Counted from the stretch's first letter, positions 46,126 through 56,270 are shown. The stretch: DNA of 64,000 nt from Acetobacter syzygii (GCF_000964225.1 NZ_BAMZ01000009.1:142123-206122), one strand, 5' to 3'. Notes: generated by a model from the sequence alone, not told the origin. Made by a program: numbers and translations.

Positions 46126-47409
46126 ATGACGAACAGGTTCCGGCTCGTGATTGTTGGTGGAGGTGTTGCCGGTCTGGCCCTTGCAACCCGCTTGGGCAAT
46201 ACACTTGGCCGCTCTGGAAAACTGGACATCACGCTCGTGGACAAAGGGTTCAGCCATGTGTGGAAACCCATGCTCCACTGCTTTGCCGCTGGAACCGCCC
46301 GGAACGAAAACGACCGGATTACATTTGTCTCCCACGCCGCAGCCCACGGCTTCCGCTTCTGTTATGGGGAAATCGCACAACTGGACCGGGCCAACCGGCG
46401 CATAACGCTGGCCCCTCTGATGGAAGAGAACAACCAGTTACTGCTTGAAGAACGGCATCTGGATTATGATGCCGTGGTATTTGCCATTGGCAGCCGCGCC
46501 AACGACTTTGGCACACCCGGCGTTGTGGAACATTGCATGTTCCTGGACAACGTGGTCGAAGCCAATAATTTTAACGAACGCTTCCGCCATGCCATTATTC
46601 AGGCTTACGGGCGCGGCACACCAGTGGATATTGCCATTGTTGGCGGGGGGGCAACCGGCGTGCAGCTTGCCGCAGAACTGCACAAAGCGCTCGACATTGG
46701 CTCGCTTTACAACTTTACGCCCGTTACCCCGGAAATGCGTGTTACCCTACTGGAAGCCGGACCACGTATTCTGCCTGCCTTCCCGCAGAACGTATCGGAC
46801 GCAGCCCAGAAACAGCTTGAAGCCCTGAAGATCCGGGTCCGTACCAGCACCATGGTCAGCGGTGCGGACGAGACGGGTTTTATCCTCAAGGATGGCAGCA
46901 GGGTTAATGCGCAATTCCGGGTATGGGCCGCAGGCGTTAAAGCTCCGGATGTTACACGCGCCATGGATGGTCTGGAATACCAGCGAGGTGGGCAGTTAAC
47001 CGTACTGGGCAACCTGCAAAGTACGGTGGACGAACATATTTTTGCTGTAGGGGACTGCTCCTTTGTCAAGGATGCGCCGGTTGCACCGACCGCACAGGTC
47101 GCCCGCCAGCAGGCACACCATCTGGCACGTTACCTACCGGGGTATATATTCAACAAAAAACCTGTCCCTGACTTTGTTTTCCGCAACCGCGGGGCCATTG
47201 TTGCCCTTGGCGATTACAACGGGTGGGGAGCCTTTGCTGATGGCAAAACCTTTGGTGGTGGCTTTTTGCATGGGTTGAGCGCACGCCTTGGCCACATGGC
47301 CCTATACCGGCAGCACCAGTTTGAACTGTATGGTCCCTTCCGCGGTGCCATTGCCTGCTTTACCGACTGGCTGGACGGATTTGTGCGCCCACCAGTACGC
47401 ATGGACTAA
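46126..47409 (+). CDS. ndh: Type II NADH dehydrogenase (NDH-2)
   Basis: A 427-residue single-subunit, non-proton-pumping NADH:ubiquinone oxidoreductase attached to the inner membrane. The FAD motif is VIVGGGVAGLALATRLG, the NAD motif is IAIVGGGATGVQLAAELHKAL, and FAVGDCSFV is the C-terminal FAD contact. The tail (LDGFVRPPVRMD) suits membrane association. ATG 46126 is chosen because AGGA lies just upstream; the frame from 46039 adds an odd N-terminus. In acetic acid bacteria NDH-2 helps reoxidise NADH cheaply during fast oxidation (clade knowledge). Confidence 0.92.
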   Translation: MTNRFRLVIVGGGVAGLALATRLGNTLGRSGKLDITLVDKGFSHVWKPMLHCFAAGTARNENDRITFVSHAAAHGFRFCYGEIAQLDRANRRITLAPLMEENNQLLLEERHLDYDAVVFAIGSRANDFGTPGVVEHCMFLDNVVEANNFNERFRHAIIQAYGRGTPVDIAIVGGGATGVQLAAELHKALDIGSLYNFTPVTPEMRVTLLEAGPRILPAFPQNVSDAAQKQLEALKIRVRTSTMVSGADETGFILKDGSRVNAQFRVWAAGVKAPDVTRAMDGLEYQRGGQLTVLGNLQSTVDEHIFAVGDCSFVKDAPVAPTAQVARQQAHHLARYLPGYIFNKKPVPDFVFRNRGAIVALGDYNGWGAFADGKTFGGGFLHGLSARLGHMALYRQHQFELYGPFRGAIACFTDWLDGFVRPPVRMD

Positions 47410-47412
47410 TGC

Positions 47413-47447
47413 TTTTGCCTTCCCTGCAACATGGCAGGGAAGGCAAA
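47413..47447. terminator. Bidirectional terminator between ndh and the hydrolase gene
   Basis: A perfect stem TTTGCCTTCCCTG/CAGGGAAGGCAAA with flanking T and A bases lies between the convergent genes. Confidence 0.85.
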
Positions 47448-47470
47448 CATTCGGGTGCCCCCCCTATCCG

Positions 47471-48292
47471 TCAGCCCTGTTCGCAGGAACGTATAAAATT
47501 CTTGAGGGCTGTGTTCACCACACCAGCCTGTTCAATGTGAGGCAGGTGGCCTGTTCTGGGCAAACACTGGCAAGATACCTGCGTGCCCACACCCCGCACC
47601 TGCTGAACAGACAAGACCCGATCTTCCTCCCCCCAGATAATCTGGGCCGGGCATGGAAGGTCATGCAAAACGGGGCGTAAGTTGCTTGCCTGCCGCCCGT
47701 TGGGAAAACAGGTCGCTGCAATAGCACGCAGAGCCTCACGCGCGCCGGGGGCTGCACGGGCCTCCACCAGAAATTCAGCGACCTTGCGGCTCATCAACCG
47801 TGGGTCATACACTGCCATAGCCATGGCAGCAGCCATATCCGCCACGGTATCGGCCTCCACAAAAGACGTAATGAACGCCTCGTTCACGTCTTCCCCCAGC
47901 CCCGCCGGAGCCAGCAGGGACAGACTGGCAACCTGCTGCGGTGCCATGCCAACCAAAGACAGGGCAATACCTCCCCCCAGAGAATGCCCGACCAGATGCG
48001 CTTTGCGCACCCCCAGCCCCGCCATAACCTGCCGGGTCATACTGGCCAAATGTGCAAGGGTAGGCCTTTGCGACAAAGGTGAGGATTGACCATGCCCCGG
48101 CAGGTCAAATGCAATAACCCGGTGGTTTGCAGCCAGCACCTGCTGGGTTAGCTGCCAGTTGGTCAGGCTGCCGCCAAAACCATGCACCAGCACCACAGGC
48201 GGGCCATCCCCTGCTCCGCTTTGGCGTACATGAACAACCTGCTCCCCCAAACGGAGTGTAAAGTTTTCGGTCTGACCATTTTGCTGTGCCAT
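47471..48292 (-). CDS. Alpha/beta hydrolase
   Basis: A 273-residue hydrolase. LVHGFGGSLTNW is the oxyanion loop, LVGHSLGGGIAL the nucleophile elbow, WGEEDRVL holds the catalytic Asp region, and RTGHLPHIEQ the His. It resembles the E2-like acetoin/lipoyl-associated hydrolase subgroup, but without a lipoyl domain. Substrate unknown. It is 67 bases upstream of the TonB receptor's 3' end, on the same strand, and would be transcribed after it. Confidence 0.85.
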   Translation of the reverse strand: MAQQNGQTENFTLRLGEQVVHVRQSGAGDGPPVVLVHGFGGSLTNWQLTQQVLAANHRVIAFDLPGHGQSSPLSQRPTLAHLASMTRQVMAGLGVRKAHLVGHSLGGGIALSLVGMAPQQVASLSLLAPAGLGEDVNEAFITSFVEADTVADMAAAMAMAVYDPRLMSRKVAEFLVEARAAPGAREALRAIAATCFPNGRQASNLRPVLHDLPCPAQIIWGEEDRVLSVQQVRGVGTQVSCQCLPRTGHLPHIEQAGVVNTALKNFIRSCEQG

Positions 48293-48358
48293 CCCGCCAT
48301 CATGCCCCGTTTACGCCTACGGGGCCAGATGAACGGCTTTAGCTTATGAACTCATCCA

Positions 48359-50740
48359 TTAAAAATGGCAGGCAATACGCCCACCAATAAAACGGGGTTC
48401 TCCGGGAATATAAAAATAGGTGGTTGTGGCCATACCCCCACTCTCAGCATAATGCCGGTTTAGAATATTCCTTGCATAGACTGTAACATCCCACAGTTGA
48501 GAGGGAGAATGCAGGGTGACGTGCGCGCCAAGCAGAAAATAAGGCGGCAGGCGGTAAAAACCCGTTCCACCAACAGCAATGGCCTGGCTCCCCCTGTATT
48601 GCCAGTCCGGCCCCAAATCGAGCCTGAAGCCGGTTGGCAATGGCTGCCGCCATGTCGCATCACCATTCAGGGTCAGTTTTGGAGAACCATTGTCCACCCC
48701 ATTAAAATTCCGCTCTATCGCTCTCCATACGTTATGGGCTTTGTAATAAGCATTGGTTGCGGCCCGATCCACATTGGGAAAGTTCTGAAAATTCCCACGT
48801 TGCCAACCAATGTTCTGCGTCAGGTACAAATGACCAAACGGATGGGCTTCCAAAGTTGCTTCAAACCCCCAGCTTTCAGACTTGGGAGCATTTGTAATTT
48901 CGCTCAACGGTCCAAAATTAGGGATCAGGACGGTCCCTACGACCTGCTGGTTATGAAAATCGTTGTAAAACGCAGCACCATTCAACCGTAAACGCCCCGG
49001 AATGGGGTCGGACTTTAAGCCCAGTTCGTAAGTCAGAACCGTTTCAGGCTTAAACGGGTCAAGCTGGGCCTGCACCTGCGTATTGTTGGCGCTGAACCCT
49101 CCGGGCTTAAACCCCTTGCTCATTTTATAATACAGTAAAGCCTGTGGCAAAAACTGCCACGATACCCCAACCTGCCCGGCAAACTGGTTGGCTGCTGTAT
49201 TTTCGGGTGCAAAAACTCTGGTCGCACCGCCAAATATCTGTGACGTAAGGCCCGTTATGCCCCGGTCATCCAGCTCATGCAGAAGTCCTGCCCATATGGT
49301 GACGTTATGAGGCAGACGGTAACTGACATGCCCGAACTCGGAAACACTCTCCTGCTTCATGCCAAAACTGGTTGCCATCATGTAACCGCGTGCGGCGTAG
49401 TCCGTGTAATCAAAGAAAAACCGCTGGTCCATACGACTGCGCTGGTAATACGCCCCCACAACCCAGTTCAGGCGACCATGCAGGGCCACCCCGTTTAACC
49501 GGGCTTCTTGCGTAAACACGTTCGAATCTATGGTGCGGTAAGTATCCGCCTGTGCACGGGCTGTTCCATCCTGATCCGTGTATTCGCCCTGCCGTTCGGT
49601 CTCAAACGCACTGATGGCCGTAAAGGTCGCAGGACCAAAATCGTGGATAATCCGTAAATCAGCGCCCCAGTACTGGTTGTGCTCGCTTGGTTTAAGGTTG
49701 GAACCACGCCCGACAAGGCTGGAAAACTCCGGCCGGGAGGACCACTCCGCCTGCCGCCCTAGCCCAAAACCGGGCAAAGCCTGTGAACCCACCAGCCGGT
49801 AAACAGGTACAGCCGTTACAACCTGACTGTTATCCTGCACAAAATGCCCGCCAAGCTGAACAGTGGTGCGGTCATTGGGCTGCCAGCGCAACTTGCCACG
49901 AAGGGCCCAAAGGTCCGCATCGCCCAGATGTGCGCCATTGGTCGGATTGTACTGCCAGCCTCCCCCCTGCCGTGTCTGCCCTGCAAGCCTGAAGCTCCAG
50001 CCTTTGGCCAATGGGCCGGATATGTAAGCCTCGCTCCGGCTACGGGCGTAGGAAGCAATATCCTCCATGGCACCGTAATGCCATGTGCTGGTTGGATCAT
50101 TGGTGCGCAGACGCACCTCGCCACCCGTCGTGGACTGCCCATGTTTTGTGCCAACCGGCCCCGGCTCCACAGCCACATCTGCCAGATCAAACATCAACCC
50201 GTTGCTCATGGATGGATAGGCGTAGGCCACATCATCCATATACGTCAGCACGGGGGGCATATTGTTTTGCGTAAAGTCGTTAAACCCTACGCCACGCAGG
50301 TAAAAATTGGTTGATGCCGTCCCGTTAATACTCTGCATGGTCAGGTTGGGGGCAACACGCTCCAGCCCGCGTAGCGTAGTTACATCCCTGTTCCGCAGCA
50401 GTTCCGCGCTCAGCCGTGTTGTGGCATCGGGTTCATGCTGCGCGGACGGGAAGGGAAAATCATACCGACGCGCTTCCACATTCACATGGGTAACACTGCG
50501 TGCCGTCGTTGGCTTACCGGTCTTTCCCACAGCAGTAGCCGGTTCTGTGGCGGAAGCAGCAGTGTTCACTGCCGCCTGCGGGTCTGTCCGGGCCTGAGCC
50601 CAAGGGGATACCCATAGACCAAAAGGGGCCAGCCCCACACAACAGACCATAAGCTGCCAGCGCCTTGGCCCCCGCCTGCCAGAGCGCGCGACATATGGAA
50701 GGCTGTATCCTTGCTGCCCGGAAATAGTCTGTCCCTCCAC
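48359..50740 (-). CDS. TonB-dependent outer-membrane receptor
   Basis: A 793-residue receptor. The N-terminus has a basic leader then a signal peptide (WQLMVCCVGLAPFGLWVSPWAQA). The plug domain shows TTLRGLERVAPNLTMQSINGT, NFYLRGVGFND and VEPGPVGTKHGQSTTGGEV; the barrel ends in GGRIACHF with the terminal Phe. Iron chelates are the common substrate of this subgroup, but no siderophore gene is near. The start at GTG 50740 has AAGGGG upstream. The long gap upstream (50741-51105) contains a terminator-like hairpin on its own strand. Confidence 0.88.
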   Translation of the reverse strand: MEGQTISGQQGYSLPYVARSGRRGPRRWQLMVCCVGLAPFGLWVSPWAQARTDPQAAVNTAASATEPATAVGKTGKPTTARSVTHVNVEARRYDFPFPSAQHEPDATTRLSAELLRNRDVTTLRGLERVAPNLTMQSINGTASTNFYLRGVGFNDFTQNNMPPVLTYMDDVAYAYPSMSNGLMFDLADVAVEPGPVGTKHGQSTTGGEVRLRTNDPTSTWHYGAMEDIASYARSRSEAYISGPLAKGWSFRLAGQTRQGGGWQYNPTNGAHLGDADLWALRGKLRWQPNDRTTVQLGGHFVQDNSQVVTAVPVYRLVGSQALPGFGLGRQAEWSSRPEFSSLVGRGSNLKPSEHNQYWGADLRIIHDFGPATFTAISAFETERQGEYTDQDGTARAQADTYRTIDSNVFTQEARLNGVALHGRLNWVVGAYYQRSRMDQRFFFDYTDYAARGYMMATSFGMKQESVSEFGHVSYRLPHNVTIWAGLLHELDDRGITGLTSQIFGGATRVFAPENTAANQFAGQVGVSWQFLPQALLYYKMSKGFKPGGFSANNTQVQAQLDPFKPETVLTYELGLKSDPIPGRLRLNGAAFYNDFHNQQVVGTVLIPNFGPLSEITNAPKSESWGFEATLEAHPFGHLYLTQNIGWQRGNFQNFPNVDRAATNAYYKAHNVWRAIERNFNGVDNGSPKLTLNGDATWRQPLPTGFRLDLGPDWQYRGSQAIAVGGTGFYRLPPYFLLGAHVTLHSPSQLWDVTVYARNILNRHYAESGGMATTTYFYIPGEPRFIGGRIACHF

Positions 50741-51105
50741 CTTGGTACCCGCCCCTTAACTGCAAGCCATGCTCCCTTAACAGGGCAGGCTCTCTCATGA
50801 CGGAAACAGCCCCCTCTATGCAAGGCTGATGGCCCAAATCCTTCTTACTTTTAACTCTTTGCAGAACACTCATGCGCATTCCGGCGGAATAATCCTGCGG
50901 CATACCCGAATGCTTTATCCCCAGCCCCCCTGCATTCCATGCCTGCCTCCATAAGGATTTTTTTAAGAAAACCTCCCCTCACAAGAGGGTAGGCAGGTCT
51001 GAACAAGCTGGCTAAGGTAAAGGTTCACTTTGTGTTTTGTATAAAAACACGGCCAGCAATCCGTAATGTCGCCAACACATATAATAAATAAACCGGAGTT
51101 CCCCT
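50741..51105. other. Divergent intergenic region
   Basis: About 365 bases between the TonB receptor and the M13 peptidase gene. A hairpin CCCTC/GAGGG with a T-rich tail on the minus strand lies at ~50955-50990, in the receptor's leader. I searched for a cobalamin or TPP riboswitch core and did not see one. No gene is supported. Confidence 0.5.
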
Positions 51106-53193
51106 GTGCCAGATATGTCCTTACGCGCTCTTTTTCGCCATGCCCTTATGCTTTCCGCTGTTGTGGGGGCGGGTAGTCTGGCTGGGCAGTCCCACGCTGC
51201 ACCGCAAACAACCCCACCAGTGGCAGAAAACAGCTTTGGTGCATGGGGTATTGATCTTGCCGGGCGCGATCTGGCTGTATCTCCGGGGAATAATTTTTTC
51301 CGCTATGCGAACGGCACGTATATCGACCATCTGACAATCCCTGCGGATATGACCAGCTATGGCCCGTTTAACGCCTTGGCCGAACTCTCCCGCAAGCGGG
51401 TGCAGAGTATTCTGGATGATCTGTCCGCCCACCCTGTTAGCGTAGCCCGCACCACGGAAGAAAAACTGGGCACCTTTTATGCGTCCTACATGGATGCAGC
51501 CGAGGTGGAACGCCGGGGCACGCAGCCACTCCAGCAGGATCTGGACGCCATTCGCGCCATAAAGGACATGGCTGGCTTTGCAGCCCTGAGCGGCACTGCC
51601 GTAGGCTCCTTCCAGTTTGGCCCATTCTCCCTTGGGATCAACCCCGATGCCAAGGACCCCACACGCTACGCGCTTACGCTAGACCAGGCAGGGCTTGGGC
51701 TACCTGACCGGGATTATTACCTAAAACCCGCCTTTGCCGCCAAAAAGACCGCTTACCAGACATATGTGGAAAAAGCTCTGGCACTTGCAGGCTGGCCGGA
51801 ACCCGCCAAAGCGGCAGCCGCCATTGTTGTTTTTGAAAGCAAACTGGCCGAAGTGCACTGGCCCCGTGCGGACCTGCGCGACCCACAAAAAACCTACAAC
51901 CCCATGACGCTGGCAGACCTGAACGCCAAGGCCCCCGGCTTTGACTGGACGGCATGGATCAATGCAGCGGGCCTTCCGGCAGACAATCTGGATAAACGCC
52001 ACCTGATTGTGGGCGAACCATCCGCCATTACGGGGGAAGCCCACCTGCTGGGGGCAACGGACATGGACACGTTGCGGGCATGGCTTGCCTTCCATCTGGT
52101 GGAAAACGCCACGGCCTACCTTCCAGACAGTTTTGAACAGGCCCGCTTTGTTTTTACCAAAGCGCTTACGGGCCAGCCAACCCTGACCGCCAGATGGAAG
52201 CGGGGCGTGCAGGCCACCAGTGCTGCCATGGGCATGGCTCTGGGCAAGGTTTATGTACAGCGCTACTTCCCCCCCGAAAACCGGGTGGTCATGCAAAAAC
52301 TGACCACGGACCTTAAAAACGTCTTCAGGGTCCGTTTGCAAAACAATAGCTGGATGAGTGCCGCCACCAAGGAGGCCGCTCTGCGCAAGCTGGAAAACTT
52401 TGAAATTCAGGTGGGTTATCCCAACAGATGGCGCGATTACGCTGGCCTGACCATTAAAAAGGGTGATGTTTACGGCAATGCCCGCAACGGTGTGGCCTTT
52501 GAATGGCGCTACTGGCTGGAGCGTCTGGACAAACCTGTCGATCGGAATGAGTGGGATATGACCCCCCAGACGGTCAATGCCTACAATAACCCGCTTTTTG
52601 ATCAGGTTGTCTTTCCCGCAGCGATTCTACAGCCACCGTTTTTCAACATCAAAGCCGATCCTGCGGTTAATTACGGTGCCATTGGCGGCGTAATTGGCCA
52701 CGAAATGACCCATTCATTCGATGATGAGGGACGCCAGTTTGATGAACACGGCCGCCTGCGGGACTGGTGGACAAAAGATGACGCCGAAAGGTTCCAGAAA
52801 CTGGCTGATCGCCTTGGCGCACAATATGACGCATTTGAGGTGCTGCCCGGCGTCCATGTCAATGGCAAGCTGACCATGGGCGAGAACATTGCCGATCTGG
52901 GTGGGCTAACACTGGCATTGGACGCCTACCATGCCTCGCTTGATGGCAAACCCGCACCCGTTGTGGATGGCCTGAGTGGCGACCAGCGGGTCTTTTTGGG
53001 CTGGGCACAGGTCTGGCGCGAAAAACTGCGGGAGGAGACCATTCGCAGACTTGTGGTAACAGACCCTCACTCCCCACCAGAAGCCCGCGTAAACCTGCCC
53101 ATGCACAATATTGATGCATGGTACAATGCCTGGAATGTTCAGCCCGGAGACAAGCTGTATCTGTCTCCCCAGCAACGTGTTAAAATCTGGTAA
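51106..53193 (+). CDS. M13-family zinc metallopeptidase (neprilysin-like)
   Basis: A 695-residue exported peptidase. A signal peptide (LRALFRHALMLSAVVGAGSLAGQSHA) precedes the catalytic domain. The zinc motif HExxH is in VIGHEMTHSFDDEG, the third ligand Glu in ENIADLGGL, and the substrate-binding NAFYN-like segment appears as VNAYNNPLF. It probably trims periplasmic peptides. GTG 51106 is chosen because GGAG lies 8 bases upstream; ATG 51115 is the alternative. It stands alone. Confidence 0.93.
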   Translation: MPDMSLRALFRHALMLSAVVGAGSLAGQSHAAPQTTPPVAENSFGAWGIDLAGRDLAVSPGNNFFRYANGTYIDHLTIPADMTSYGPFNALAELSRKRVQSILDDLSAHPVSVARTTEEKLGTFYASYMDAAEVERRGTQPLQQDLDAIRAIKDMAGFAALSGTAVGSFQFGPFSLGINPDAKDPTRYALTLDQAGLGLPDRDYYLKPAFAAKKTAYQTYVEKALALAGWPEPAKAAAAIVVFESKLAEVHWPRADLRDPQKTYNPMTLADLNAKAPGFDWTAWINAAGLPADNLDKRHLIVGEPSAITGEAHLLGATDMDTLRAWLAFHLVENATAYLPDSFEQARFVFTKALTGQPTLTARWKRGVQATSAAMGMALGKVYVQRYFPPENRVVMQKLTTDLKNVFRVRLQNNSWMSAATKEAALRKLENFEIQVGYPNRWRDYAGLTIKKGDVYGNARNGVAFEWRYWLERLDKPVDRNEWDMTPQTVNAYNNPLFDQVVFPAAILQPPFFNIKADPAVNYGAIGGVIGHEMTHSFDDEGRQFDEHGRLRDWWTKDDAERFQKLADRLGAQYDAFEVLPGVHVNGKLTMGENIADLGGLTLALDAYHASLDGKPAPVVDGLSGDQRVFLGWAQVWREKLREETIRRLVVTDPHSPPEARVNLPMHNIDAWYNAWNVQPGDKLYLSPQQRVKIW

Positions 53194-53390
53194 ATCTGTC
53201 TGGCCCGGCGGTATGCCTTACCTGCCGGGTCGCTCCAGTCTCTGTTTTTTTAACCTGTATCCACGCATGGGTGCCGCCGTGTTAAAGTTCTCTCTGGCAC
53301 CGTGGCCTGAGCAATGGCAAAATGGTAGGCAGGTGGTCTATACCCACGCACACCATATTCATGCGGGGCAAGGGAGAACGCGGGCAGTTC

Positions 53391-54521
53391 ATGGTCGATA
53401 AGCGCAGTTCTTCCTCAGGCCAGCACACATCCCTGCCCAACAGGCAGGAACCCCGCCTGCAGCCCGTACGCCCGACTGCCACTCCCCTTCCCACTTATGA
53501 TGAAGGGGCCGCAGGCCAGCGGTTGCGGCTATTCCCATTCTTGCCGGTTCCCAAACCACCGGGCAGTCCGCTGCGTGGTACCTCCACGCCTCTGATCCGC
53601 AAGGACGTTTACGCAGACCCAACGCTTGGCCCGGTCTTTACTGCATCGGCCCTTGCCCATTTTATTCTGCTCGCAGCCCTTCTTTATCAGGCAACACACC
53701 ACGGGCAGACAGGCTCGCCCCAGTCCAGCCAGTCTTCTTCCGTGGAAATGGTTTTTTCCCAGCCTACGCCTTCCACCGGTATGGTTGGCCCCCATTCACC
53801 GGATGCCGGGGGGGGGAATGCAGCCCCGCAAGCGGCACCACCTCCTCCGGCCGAGCAGCAGCCACAAACCCAGACAGCCCCGCCCGAACCCAGCGAGGCC
53901 GCGCCAGATGTGCCCCCTCTTGCGCAATCAGATGATGGGTTGCCCAAGCCACAGCCTGCCCCGCAAAAAGCACAGCCAACAGAGCGCAAAGCCACGGCCA
54001 AGCAGTCCAACCGTGCTGTGCCTCGCCCACATGCAACACCACAGTTGCCCAAAAATCTTAAATCCCTGCTCCAGCACCCCATGGATTATTCGTTTAACGA
54101 GGCCCCAGCCCCCCGCCGCACGCACCGTGGCCGCCCCGGCGGGTCATCCGCTCCACTGGACCTGTCCATTGGTCCCATGGTGGAAAACGGACAGCTGAAT
54201 GCCCATTACGCCTCCCGCACAAGCGTGCATGGCGTAAGCAGCGACTACGGCGCGGAGATTGACGCATGGATCCAGCGCCACCTTTACTACCCACCGGATG
54301 CCGCTGCACGGGGGGAGGAGGGCAGCACCTCCGTCCATGTTATTCTGGACCGCTCCGGCCATGTGTTTAAAGTATTCGAAACAGGGTCTTCCACGGAAGC
54401 GCTGGATGCCTCGACCATTGGCATGTTCCAGGGCGCCCAACTCCCCCCTGTGCCACCAGACATGAAAGATAAATATATCAACTTTGATGTAACGGTGAAT
54501 TATATCCTGATCCGGAACTAG
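53391..54521 (+). CDS. TonB-family protein with C-terminal energy-transducing domain
   Basis: About 376 residues. A cytoplasmic N-terminal stretch precedes one membrane segment (LGPVFTASALAHFILLAALLYQA), then a ~170-residue Pro/Gln/Ala-rich periplasmic linker, then a TonB C-terminal domain (EIDAWIQRHLYYPPDAAARGEEGSTSVHVILDRSGHV). It should couple the proton motive force to outer-membrane receptors, of which this window has two. The start is uncertain between 53322, 53361 and 53391; none has a strong ribosome-binding site. No exbB or exbD is nearby. Confidence 0.85.
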   Translation: MVDKRSSSSGQHTSLPNRQEPRLQPVRPTATPLPTYDEGAAGQRLRLFPFLPVPKPPGSPLRGTSTPLIRKDVYADPTLGPVFTASALAHFILLAALLYQATHHGQTGSPQSSQSSSVEMVFSQPTPSTGMVGPHSPDAGGGNAAPQAAPPPPAEQQPQTQTAPPEPSEAAPDVPPLAQSDDGLPKPQPAPQKAQPTERKATAKQSNRAVPRPHATPQLPKNLKSLLQHPMDYSFNEAPAPRRTHRGRPGGSSAPLDLSIGPMVENGQLNAHYASRTSVHGVSSDYGAEIDAWIQRHLYYPPDAAARGEEGSTSVHVILDRSGHVFKVFETGSSTEALDASTIGMFQGAQLPPVPPDMKDKYINFDVTVNYILIRN

Positions 54522-54625
54522 ACGGCTCACACAAAACTGAGGAGGCATCCTCGGGGCATTCTGCTTATCTTACCACCCAGCTACGCCGCACCAGCCGGCC
54601 CGAAAGAGTGAAGGACATACTTGCG

Positions 54626-55057
54626 ATGCCACGTTCATCCAGCTCCGACCTGCCGCCCGGTGTACCCACCATCCGTGTTGTGGCCATGCCAACAGATACA
54701 AACCCTGCGGGAGATGTGTTCGGTGGGTGGATTGTCTCGCAGATGGACTTGGCCGCCGGAACGACAGCCGCATTCCGGGCCAATGGCCGTTGCGTAACCG
54801 TTGCCATTAACAGTCTTGTTTTTCTCGAACCCGTGGTCGTGGGGGACGAGGTCAGCATTTACACCAGAATTATTCGTGCTGGCCGTACGTCCCTGACCAT
54901 TCATGTGGAAACATGGCGCAGGGCGCGGCATACCCACATTACGTCCAAGGTGACGGAAGGGGAGTTCATTTTTGTCGCTCTGGATGACAAACGTCGCCCC
55001 CGCCCCCTCCCCCCTTTTGAAGAAACTCTGCCCGCAGCAAACTGCGAAAACGCCTGA
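54626..55057 (+). CDS. Hotdog-fold acyl-CoA thioesterase (YciA-like)
   Basis: A 143-residue hydrolase of acyl-CoA esters. The YciA hallmark motifs are MPTDTNPAGDVFGGWIVSQMDLAAG and DEVSIYTRIIRAGRTSLTIHVETW. ATG 54626 is chosen because AAGGA lies 10 bases upstream; GTG 54608 is an alternative. Broad substrate range is typical of the family. Confidence 0.92.
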   Translation: MPRSSSSDLPPGVPTIRVVAMPTDTNPAGDVFGGWIVSQMDLAAGTTAAFRANGRCVTVAINSLVFLEPVVVGDEVSIYTRIIRAGRTSLTIHVETWRRARHTHITSKVTEGEFIFVALDDKRRPRPLPPFEETLPAANCENA

Positions 55058-55375
55058 ACGCCCCACCACCTCCCTTCCTGCGGTGACGGGGCAAACCCGC
55101 CCTGTTCCCTGCAGGCTGTAAATTGCCTGTTCCAGCGTTTCCCTGCCCGTGCCATATACAGCGCAACACCGCCTGACATTGCGTTGGAACGGACCTGCAA
55201 AAATTTATGCAGCCTGATGGGAAAAGATGTACTTTTTTGTCGCGCATTATTTTGCCAAAGCTGCATATGGTTTTAAAAGCCAGTCAGTTTTGGATGCAGG
55301 ATGCGCCACCATATTGACATGGAACGCACTTGACAGAAATTACGGTGGATTTGGTGCAAACAGGAGGTCGGGCAT
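55058..55375. promoter_or_regulatory. Intergenic region with two TTGACA hexamers before the di-iron gene
   Basis: A 318-base gap without a gene. TTGACA occurs at 55314-55319 and 55330-55335, and a near-perfect Shine-Dalgarno AGGAGGT (55362-55368) precedes ATG 55376. The hexamers may be -35 boxes, but no clear -10 could be assigned. Strong translation of the downstream gene is likely. Confidence 0.45.
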
Positions 55376-56200
55376 ATGAAGCACTGGCAGATTGATCAAC
55401 TGCCATGGGACAGGTTTGATCCCTCCAAGGTTGACCCCGAACTGATCCCCGCCATTAAGGCTGCTGCGGTGGTAGAGCGCAACAGTGTGGATTACGCGCT
55501 GTACCTCAACAACGTATTCCGCAATGACCCGGATTTTTGCACCGCTGCCAACCACTGGGCAGAAGAGGAAATCCAGCATGGCGATGCACTGGGCCGCTGG
55601 GCCATGCTGGCCGACCCCACGTGGGACTACAAAGCGGCATTCCTGCGCTACCGCGAGTTTTATAAAATTCCGCTGGATGTTGAGCAGTCTGTCCGTGGTT
55701 CCCTGACGGGCGAGCTGATCGCACGCTGTATGGTGGAAACAGGAACATCCTCCTTTTATTCCGCTCTGGCCGATGCCACGGACGAACCCGTGCTTAAAGC
55801 CCTGTGCAAACAGATTGCCGCAGATGAGTTCCGGCACTTCAAGCTGTTCTACGACCATATGCACCGCTACCTGCACCGCGAGAACATTGGTCTGGTCCAA
55901 CGTATGCGCATTGCGCTGGGCCGCGTAACAGAAACAGAAGATGACGAACTGGCATCCGCCTACTACACAACCAACGAACCTGCGGACAAACCCTACGACC
56001 ACACCCAGTGCATTGCCGCCTATATGGCACGGGCCATGCGGAACTACCGCTCCCAGCATCTGCGCCGGGTAACAACCATGGTGTTCAAGATCATTGGCCT
56101 GCCAACCCATAGCTGGTTGCAGAATGTTGCGTTCCGCATTTCGGAAAAACTGTTCCTGCGCCGCCAGCAACGGTTTGCACGCATTGCGGGCATAAGCTGA
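55376..56200 (+). CDS. Ferritin-like di-iron carboxylate protein
   Basis: A 274-residue helical protein with the four-helix di-iron ligand set: Glu in AVVERNSVDY, ExxH in AEEEIQHGD, Glu in CMVETGTSSFY, and ExxH in AADEFRHFKLF. The fold is that of acyl-ACP desaturases, rubrerythrins and related oxidases. No rubredoxin domain or ferredoxin motif is seen. A basic amphipathic C-terminus (FRISEKLFLRRQQRFAR) may contact membranes. The function is open; oxygenation, desaturation or peroxide handling are all possible. AGGAGGT is upstream. Confidence 0.75.
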   Translation: MKHWQIDQLPWDRFDPSKVDPELIPAIKAAAVVERNSVDYALYLNNVFRNDPDFCTAANHWAEEEIQHGDALGRWAMLADPTWDYKAAFLRYREFYKIPLDVEQSVRGSLTGELIARCMVETGTSSFYSALADATDEPVLKALCKQIAADEFRHFKLFYDHMHRYLHRENIGLVQRMRIALGRVTETEDDELASAYYTTNEPADKPYDHTQCIAAYMARAMRNYRSQHLRRVTTMVFKIIGLPTHSWLQNVAFRISEKLFLRRQQRFARIAGIS

Positions 56201-56270
56201 ACGGGGCTTGTAGCAAATGATCTGCCGGGTCATGCTCTGCGCGTTCCAACCGCTGGAGAACACATAGACC

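Noticed and set aside
50741..51105. Possible cobalamin riboswitch before the TonB receptor
   Set aside because: No B12-box-like core was found; only a short GC hairpin is visible.
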